A DNA stretch of 10,951 nt from Actinomycetota bacterium (GTDB taxonomy: Bacteria; Actinomycetota; Acidimicrobiia; Acidimicrobiales; CADCSY01), in NCBI GenBank assembly GCA_016178435.1, contig JACOTK010000324.1:1-10951 (forward strand). The letters run 5' to 3'. Shown here piece by piece: positions 5,857 through 10,951 of the stretch. The notes under the pieces are model-generated. The model made no database searches, was not told the DNA's origin, and saw nothing but the letters and a program-made list of their open reading frames with translations. Position numbers and translations under genes: made by a program. Position 1 is the stretch's first letter; each line of letters starts with the position of its first letter.

Positions 5857-7202
5857 CCCGCTCGCCGAGCCGATCCTCGCCTCGCTCCACCGAGTTGGGC
5901 CTCATCGTGCTGACCGCCCTGATCACGACGGCGGCCTACATCCTCGCGGGTTTCGGCACCCTCGCCAGTCTGCCGGTCGACATCGGACCCTTCCTCGTCG
6001 TCATCCTCGGCCTGCTGGTCGCCGCCCACCTCGCCACCCGCCGCCTGGCCCCTCGAAGCGATCGGGTCCTGCTCCCCCTCGCCGGCCTGCTCAACGGCAT
6101 CGGTTACGTCTTCATCGCCCGCTTGGACGAGGGCCTGGCCGGCCTCCAGGCCACCTGGACCGCCGTGGGGGTCGGGGCCTACATCATCACCCTGCTCGTC
6201 GTACGACGAACACGTGGACTCGAGCGCTACCGCTACACCTTCATGCTGGCGGGCGTCGGGCTCCTGCTCCTGCCGCTGGTCCCCGTCATCGGAAGGAACA
6301 TCAACGGCGCACGCATCTGGGTGCGCGTCGGACCCTTCAGCTTCCAGCCCGGTGAGCCCGCCAAGATCGCCCTCGCGCTCTTCTTCGCCTCGTACCTCGT
6401 GGAGAAGCGCGAGTTGCTCGGCAAGGCGGCTCGTCACCTCGGGCCCATCGCGCTTCCCCGTCTGCGTCATCTCGGGCCGGTCCTGCTCGCCTGGGGAGCG
6501 TCGTTGGTGGTGATGATGGCCGAGCGCGACCTCGGATCGTCGTTGCTGTTCTTCACGTTCTTCGTCGTGATGTTGTGGGTCGCGACCGAACGGGCGTCGT
6601 ACCTCGCCATCGGCACGCTGCTCTTCTCCGCAGGCGCGGTCGTCGCCTGGCGTGCCTTCGATCACGTGCAGGTTCGGGTCAGCATGTGGCTCAACCCCTG
6701 GCAGGGCATCGCACAGAGCGTCCCGCAGATCGCCGAGGCAACCTTTGCCATGGCCTGGGGCGGCATCGCGGGAACGGGCCTCGGCCTCGGCCAGCCTGGT
6801 CGCATCCCGGCGAGCGAGACCGACTTCATCTTCGCCGCGATCGGCGAGGAGCTCGGCCTGCTGGGCACGACGGCCATCCTCATCGCGTTCATCCTCATGG
6901 TCGGCAGCGGCTTGCGGATCGCCCTGCGCGCAAGGAACCCGTTCGACAAGCTGCTTGCGACCGGCCTCACGGCCATCATGGGCTTCCAGGCATTCATCAT
7001 CATCGGCGGCGTCATCCGCCTCGTCCCGCTCACGGGTATCACACTGCCCTTCGTGTCCTACGGCGGCTCATCGCTGGTCGCCAACTACGTCCTGTTGGCA
7101 CTGCTCATGCGCATCAGCGATGCGGTCGACGAGGACGACCCGGCCCCTGACGCCAACGAGGGTCGGTATCCGGCTGCCCGCGAGTTCGAGAGTCCGTCGT
7201 GA
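5853..7202 (+). CDS. rodA: RodA/FtsW SEDS-family peptidoglycan glycosyltransferase
   Basis: This 449-residue polytopic membrane protein polymerises lipid II into glycan strands with its partner transpeptidase PbpA. It has many hydrophobic segments, consistent with the 10-12 helices of the SEDS family. Family signatures are NGARIWVRVG from residue 151, FQPGEPAKIAL, MAERDLGSS, the TDFIF motif with Asp324 (the likely catalytic aspartate position in SEDS proteins), GEELGLLG and PFVSYGGSS at 399-407. The start is the GTG at 5853, which shares GTGA with the pstP stop; the GTGA at the far end overlaps pbpA. RodA is preferred over FtsW because of position beside pbpA and pknB; sequence alone does not separate the two with certainty. 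Confidence 0.93.
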   Translation: MTRSPSRSSPRSTELGLIVLTALITTAAYILAGFGTLASLPVDIGPFLVVILGLLVAAHLATRRLAPRSDRVLLPLAGLLNGIGYVFIARLDEGLAGLQATWTAVGVGAYIITLLVVRRTRGLERYRYTFMLAGVGLLLLPLVPVIGRNINGARIWVRVGPFSFQPGEPAKIALALFFASYLVEKRELLGKAARHLGPIALPRLRHLGPVLLAWGASLVVMMAERDLGSSLLFFTFFVVMLWVATERASYLAIGTLLFSAGAVVAWRAFDHVQVRVSMWLNPWQGIAQSVPQIAEATFAMAWGGIAGTGLGLGQPGRIPASETDFIFAAIGEELGLLGTTAILIAFILMVGSGLRIALRARNPFDKLLATGLTAIMGFQAFIIIGGVIRLVPLTGITLPFVSYGGSSLVANYVLLALLMRISDAVDEDDPAPDANEGRYPAAREFESPS

Positions 7203-8656
7203 ACCGCCAGATCCGCCGACTGGGCATCACGATGCTGGTCATCTACGGCGCGCTCTTCGTGCAGCTCAACGTGGTGCAGGTCTTCAAGGCGGACGAGTAC
7301 CGCGCCAACCCTGCGAACCGCCGTGAGATCCTTCGTGACTTCGGAAAGCCGAGAGGACAGATCCTCGCATCGGACGGAACCGTGCTCGCCCGGTCCGTCC
7401 CCGATGTGGGGTCGTTCCCCTTTCGAAGGGAATATCCGACGGGTGACCTCTTCGCCCACATCACGGGGTACTACTCGTTCTCCTTCGGCAGCGAGGGCGT
7501 TGAACGCTCTTACAACGACGACCTGGCGGGCCGCACAGGCAAGGTGAGCGTCGACGGGCTCGCGAAGCTGCTCGTGGACGAGGAACGGACGGCCGATGTC
7601 ACCTTGACCCTGTCGCCCGCTGTCCAACAGGCGGCCAAGGACGCGCTCGGCGACAAGCAGGGATCGGTTGTCGCCATCGATCCACGCACGGGTGCGCTGC
7701 TCGCCATGTGGAGCAATCCCAGCTTCGATCCCAACGCCGTCTCGATCAACAACCAGGAAGCTGCAGGCGCAGCACGTACCGCGCTTCTCGCCGATCCCGC
7801 AAAGCCCCTGCTGGCGCACGCCTACCGTGAGACGTACTTCCCCGGGTCCACCTTCAAGGTCGTCACCGCCGCGGCCGGCCTCACCGCGGGCAAGGTCACC
7901 CTCGACGAACCCGTCTATCCGGCGAGCGCCACCTATGTGCCGCCGCTGACGAACCTGCCGATCCGCAACTTCGCCAACAGCTCCTGTGGCGGGAGCCTCC
8001 TGCTGATCCTCCAGGTCTCCTGCAACACCGCCTTTGCCCGGATGGGCGTCGACATCGGTGCTGAGGCGCTTGTCTCGACCACAAAGGCCTTCGGCTTCGG
8101 CGAGGTGCCCCCGATCGATCTGCCCAACGCCACGGCCGCCACCACCGCCGACGTCGCCTTCTTCGATCGCAACACGCCCCTGCTCGCACAAACGGCGATC
8201 GGACAGAACACCGTGCGGGCCACCCCTCTGGAGATGGCACTCGTGGCGGGCGCCATCGCGAACTCCGGCATCATCATGACCCCCCACGTGATGGCCGAGA
8301 TCCGTGACAACGACGCACGTGTCATCGATCGCTGGGAGCCTCGTCCGTGGCGCAAGGCCGTCGAACCCGGGGTGGCGGCGACCTTGCGCGACGCCATGAT
8401 CAATGTCGTCCAGCGGGGAACCGCGACCCGCCTGGCGGTGCCGGGCGTCCCCACCGCGGGAAAGACCGGCACGGCGCAGATCGGCAACGGGCTGTCACAC
8501 GCCTGGATCATCGGCTTCGCTCCCGCCGACGCCCCGAGGGTGGCGATCGCCGTCATCGTGAATGGCCAGGAAGGCGCGAGTGAGCAGACCGGAGGACGCG
8601 TCGCCGCCCCGATCGGTCGAGCCGTGCTCAGCGCAGCCCTGGCCGTCACGCCGTGA
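7199..8656 (+). CDS. pbpA: PbpA: class B penicillin-binding protein (transpeptidase)
   Basis: This 485-residue monofunctional DD-transpeptidase cross-links the glycan made by RodA. An N-terminal membrane anchor covers about residues 9-27 (LGITMLVIYGALFVQLNVV). A short N-terminal domain includes RGQILASDGTVLA. The penicillin-binding domain carries all three active-site motifs: STFK at 217-220 with nucleophile Ser217, SCN at 274-276 and KTGT at 422-425. The length matches mycobacterial PbpA (about 490 residues) and it lacks a PASTA tail. The GTG start overlaps the rodA stop, so RodA and PbpA are probably made in matched amounts. It is the last gene of the packed operon, with 74 bases before pknB and no clear terminator between. 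Confidence 0.95.
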   Translation: MNRQIRRLGITMLVIYGALFVQLNVVQVFKADEYRANPANRREILRDFGKPRGQILASDGTVLARSVPDVGSFPFRREYPTGDLFAHITGYYSFSFGSEGVERSYNDDLAGRTGKVSVDGLAKLLVDEERTADVTLTLSPAVQQAAKDALGDKQGSVVAIDPRTGALLAMWSNPSFDPNAVSINNQEAAGAARTALLADPAKPLLAHAYRETYFPGSTFKVVTAAAGLTAGKVTLDEPVYPASATYVPPLTNLPIRNFANSSCGGSLLLILQVSCNTAFARMGVDIGAEALVSTTKAFGFGEVPPIDLPNATAATTADVAFFDRNTPLLAQTAIGQNTVRATPLEMALVAGAIANSGIIMTPHVMAEIRDNDARVIDRWEPRPWRKAVEPGVAATLRDAMINVVQRGTATRLAVPGVPTAGKTGTAQIGNGLSHAWIIGFAPADAPRVAIAVIVNGQEGASEQTGGRVAAPIGRAVLSAALAVTP

Positions 8657-8699
8657 TCGTCACCATGGAAGCTCCGATACCCCGTTTGATGAGCCCTGC

Positions 8700-8721
8700 C
8701 ATTGGGCGGAAGCTCTAGGCT
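8700..8721 (+). promoter_or_regulatory. Candidate leaderless promoter of pknB (TAGGCT -10)
   Basis: TAGGCT (8716-8721) fits TANNNT and ends nine bases before the ATG at 8731, with no Shine-Dalgarno sequence between. CATTGGG begins 16 bases before it, matching the spacing of CATTCGG and TAGGCT at fhaA. No good -35 hexamer is visible. It implies that pknB can be expressed apart from the fhaA-pbpA operon. Confidence 0.5.
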
Positions 8722-8730
8722 GGCGCAACG

Positions 8731-10689
8731 ATGGCAGAGAAGGAACGGCGGGTCTTCAACGGTCGATACGAACTTGTTGCGCGACTCGCCCGCGGCGGCA
8801 TGGCAAACGTCTTCCTCGCCCGCGACCTGCAGCTCGACCGGGGGGTCGCCCTCAAGGTGCTCTTCCCGGAGTTCGCGACCGACCCGACCTTCGTGCAACG
8901 CTTTCGGCACGAGGCTCGAGCAGCGGCCAACCTCAATCACCCCAACATCGTCTCCATCTACGACTGGGGCGAGGAACGGGGCACCTATTTCATCGTCATG
9001 GAGTACATCGAGGGCGAAAGTCTTGCCCAGATGCTCCAGGGCGGACACCACTTCTCCTTCGAGCAGGCGATCGATGTGGTCGGGGACGTCGCCGCTGCCT
9101 TGCACTTCGCCCATGAGAACGGCGTGATCCACCGCGACGTCAAGCCCGGGAACATCTTGATCTCCAAGACCGGACAGGTGAAGGTCACCGACTTCGGTAT
9201 CGCCCAGGCCATCTCCGCGAAGGAGAACCTCACCCAGACCGGCACCGTCATGGGCACCGCGACCTACTTTTCACCCGAACAGGCTCGCGGACTGTCGATC
9301 GACCCTCGCAGCGACGTGTACTCGCTCGGCGTCGTGCTCTACGAGATGCTGACCGGCACACCCCCCTTCTCCGGCGACAATCCTGTCTCGGTCGCCTACA
9401 TGCACGTCCAGGAGGAACCCCAGCCGCCGAGTGACCGCAACCCCGACATCTCGGCCGATCTCGAGTCGGTTGTCCTGATGGCACTGGCGAAGGAGCCCGA
9501 CGACCGATACGACTCGGCCGCGGCCTTTCACGACGATCTCGAGAACGTCCGTCGTGGCGTCGCTGTCCACGCCGACGCCTTCGAGGCGACCACCGCACTG
9601 TCCGGCCTCGGCGACGCCACCCGAGTGGTCTCCTCCGTCGATCAGACACGGGTCGCCAAGGCCTACGACGCCACGAGAGCGATGCCTCGATCACCCTCCC
9701 TGGCGCCGCCACCGGTAGCGCCCCGGCGCAGCGGCGTGTTCGTGGGCGTCATGGTCGCCATGATCCTGCTGCTCGCAGGGGGCGTCTTTCTCTTCGCCAA
9801 GACCCTGGGCGTCCTCGACGGGGAGAAGAAGGTCACCCTGACCGCCTTGACCAATCTGAGTCAGGCCGAGGCGACCCAAAGGCTGGATGATCTCGGCCTG
9901 CGGGTGAAGATCATCCCGGTGGTCAACGACAAGGTCGAAGCAGGCACGGTCTTTGATCAACTGCCCAAGGCAGGGACCAAGGTAGCCAAGGGCAGCGTCG
10001 TGGAGCTCTCGGTCAGCTCGGGCAGGACTCCCGTCTCCGTGCCATCTGTCGTGGGCCTCTCCGAGCAGGATGCCCGTGACGCCCTGCAGCGGGTCAATCT
10101 CGTGGCAGACGTCCAACCCGAGGCCAGCGAGGACGTCAAGGAGGGCGAGGTCATCAGCCAGGAGCCAAAGGCGGACGCATCCCTCGCCCCCGGCTCGAGC
10201 GTGACGATCAAGGTCTCGTCCGGTCCACCGGACGTGGCTGTTCCCAACGTGGCGGGCTTCACCGTGACCAAGGCCAGCAACACCCTCGGCCAGGACGGTC
10301 TCGAGGTCTCCACCAAGGACGAGGCGAGCGACACCGTCCCCTCCGGACAGGTCATCCGCACCGATCCGCCCGCCGGGACCGAGGTTGCCAAGGGCGAGAC
10401 GATAACCCTGATCGTCTCCAACGGTCCGTCCACCTCACCGGTCCCCAACGTCGTAGGGCTGACAGCCGCACAGGCAACGTCGAGACTGGAAGGCTCCGGC
10501 TTCGTCGTGTTCCCCACCAATCGGACCGTCCTCTCACCTGCCGATGACGGCCGGGTGATCGAACAGACACCAGGAGAGAGCACCCTCGCCCCGCGAGGGT
10601 CCCGCGTCACGATCGTCGTCGGTGTCCTCGCCCTACCCACAACCACCTCAACCTCGACAACCACGACCACGACAACCACCACGCCGTAG
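8731..10689 (+). CDS. pknB: PknB: transmembrane Ser/Thr kinase with four PASTA repeats
   Basis: This 652-residue kinase senses cell-wall fragments outside and phosphorylates growth and division proteins inside. The kinase domain (about 13-280) has the Gly-rich loop LARGGMANV at 19-27, catalytic Lys42, HRDVKPGN at 134-141 with Asp136, and DFG at 154-156. The activation loop TQTGTVMGTATYFSPE includes Thr168 and Thr170, which match the activating TQT threonines of mycobacterial PknB. A Thr-rich juxtamembrane stretch leads to one membrane segment (about 336-356). Four PASTA domains follow, at about 363-431, 433-499, 501-568 and 569-637, then a tail of almost pure Thr. No pknA gene precedes it, unlike Mycobacterium. 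The gene is separated from pbpA by 74 bases and has its own candidate promoter. Convergent trpG lies downstream, as in mycobacteria. Confidence 0.96.
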   Translation: MAEKERRVFNGRYELVARLARGGMANVFLARDLQLDRGVALKVLFPEFATDPTFVQRFRHEARAAANLNHPNIVSIYDWGEERGTYFIVMEYIEGESLAQMLQGGHHFSFEQAIDVVGDVAAALHFAHENGVIHRDVKPGNILISKTGQVKVTDFGIAQAISAKENLTQTGTVMGTATYFSPEQARGLSIDPRSDVYSLGVVLYEMLTGTPPFSGDNPVSVAYMHVQEEPQPPSDRNPDISADLESVVLMALAKEPDDRYDSAAAFHDDLENVRRGVAVHADAFEATTALSGLGDATRVVSSVDQTRVAKAYDATRAMPRSPSLAPPPVAPRRSGVFVGVMVAMILLLAGGVFLFAKTLGVLDGEKKVTLTALTNLSQAEATQRLDDLGLRVKIIPVVNDKVEAGTVFDQLPKAGTKVAKGSVVELSVSSGRTPVSVPSVVGLSEQDARDALQRVNLVADVQPEASEDVKEGEVISQEPKADASLAPGSSVTIKVSSGPPDVAVPNVAGFTVTKASNTLGQDGLEVSTKDEASDTVPSGQVIRTDPPAGTEVAKGETITLIVSNGPSTSPVPNVVGLTAAQATSRLEGSGFVVFPTNRTVLSPADDGRVIEQTPGESTLAPRGSRVTIVVGVLALPTTTSTSTTTTTTTTTP

Positions 10690-10737
10690 TGCCTTCCGGC
10701 GGGTAGTGGCTTCCGGCGGGTAGTGCCTTCCGGCTCA
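10687..10737. repeat. 17-bp tandem repeat, three copies, starting at the pknB stop codon
   Basis: TAGTGCCTTCCGGCGGG (10687-10703) is followed by a copy with one change (10704-10720) and a third copy that matches for 14 bases before diverging (10721-10737). The first TAG is the pknB stop. The repeats fill most of the 61-base gap between pknB and the convergent trpG. Weak pairing of CCGGCT (10730-10735) with AGCCGG (10756-10761) is possible, but I see no convincing terminator. Confidence 0.85.
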
Positions 10738-10750
10738 CGGCAAAGGGCGC

Positions 10751-10951
10751 TCAGCAGCCGGCGAGGAAGTTGCGGATCAGATCATGACCGCCAACGGTGA
10801 GGATCGACTCGGGGTGGAACTGCACGCCCTCGACACTGAGCTCTCGGTGGCGCAACCCCATGATCGTTCCGTCCTTGGTCTCCGCGGTGATCTCCAACAC
10901 GTCGGGAAGTCCGTCACGTTCGACCACCAGGGAGTGATAACGAGTGGCCTC
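10751..10951 (-). CDS. trpG: TrpG/PabA glutamine amidotransferase, C-terminal part
   Basis: The minus-strand frame enters from the right edge and gives 67 residues ending at a TGA at 10751. It begins EATRYHSLVVERDGLP and ends VQFHPESILTVGGHDLIRNFLAGC. TRYHSL and the FHPES motif, which supplies the His and Glu of the Cys-His-Glu triad, identify the class I glutamine amidotransferase subunit of anthranilate synthase or aminodeoxychorismate synthase. This subunit releases ammonia from glutamine for the chorismate-using partner. The catalytic Cys lies outside the window. Its position convergent to pknB is the same as trpG in mycobacteria. TrpG and PabA cannot be told apart here, and one protein often serves both pathways. 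Confidence 0.92.
   Translation of the reverse strand, partial: EATRYHSLVVERDGLPDVLEITAETKDGTIMGLRHRELSVEGVQFHPESILTVGGHDLIRNFLAGC

Noticed and set aside
5727..6665. Long minus-strand open frame opposite rodA
   Set aside because: Its product is a low-complexity charged sequence typical of antisense frames in high-GC genes, with no domain, and it overlaps a clear SEDS protein.
7085..9132. Two long minus-strand open frames opposite pbpA and the start of pknB
   Set aside because: They overlap each other and genes with complete catalytic motifs. Their products show no recognisable domain or composition of a real protein.
10687..10737. Possible CRISPR fragment
   Set aside because: The 17-bp units are contiguous with no spacers and no cas genes are present; this is a simple tandem repeat.
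10730..10761. Hairpin terminator between pknB and trpG
   Set aside because: Only six base pairs around a 20-base loop, and no T-tract on either strand.

Overview
The window is high-GC DNA from an actinobacterium. It joins a remnant mobile or defence island on the left to a core cell-wall growth and signalling cluster on the right. The gene order tRNA-Leu, fhaA, fhaB, pstP, rodA, pbpA, pknB, convergent trpG is the conserved actinobacterial block known near the origin in Mycobacterium and Streptomyces. The long Thr-rich tails on the exported ends of PstP and PknB, the very short FhaA and the absence of pknA suggest a lineage outside the mycolata, possibly Acidimicrobiia. That placement is inference.

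Left part (1-3255). The window opens inside a tyrosine-recombinase-like protein whose catalytic residues look lost (2-718). A short C-terminal remnant of a second, canonical phage-type integrase follows (about 799-927). Beyond a strong inverted repeat (942-969), and reading the other way, lies a 697-residue gene (953-3046). It appears to combine a GmrS-like DUF262 NTPase domain, a GmrD-like DUF1524/HNH nuclease domain and a C-terminal RAMA-like domain. This is best read as a single-chain type IV (modification-dependent) restriction or anti-phage protein. The island is bounded on the right by the 3' end of a tRNA-Leu(CAG) gene (3256-3339), a usual kind of integration site.

Right part (3340-10951). 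fhaA, fhaB, pstP, rodA and pbpA form a tightly packed operon. The fhaB-pstP, pstP-rodA and rodA-pbpA junctions each overlap by four bases. A separate pknB follows after a 74-base gap. FhaA and FhaB carry FHA domains that bind phosphothreonine. PknB is a transmembrane Ser/Thr kinase with four extracellular PASTA repeats, and PstP is the opposing PP2C phosphatase. RodA (SEDS glycosyltransferase) and PbpA (class B transpeptidase) polymerise and cross-link peptidoglycan. Together they couple wall sensing to wall synthesis. Both fhaA and pknB lack a Shine-Dalgarno sequence and have the same TAGGCT hexamer 8-9 bases before the start codon, which suggests leaderless transcripts from a shared promoter type. 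The window ends in the 3' part of a convergent class I glutamine amidotransferase (TrpG/PabA).

The most interesting items are the DUF262-DUF1524-RAMA fusion next to recombinase remnants at a tRNA, the paired TAGGCT promoters, and the single-kinase version of the wall-signalling cluster.
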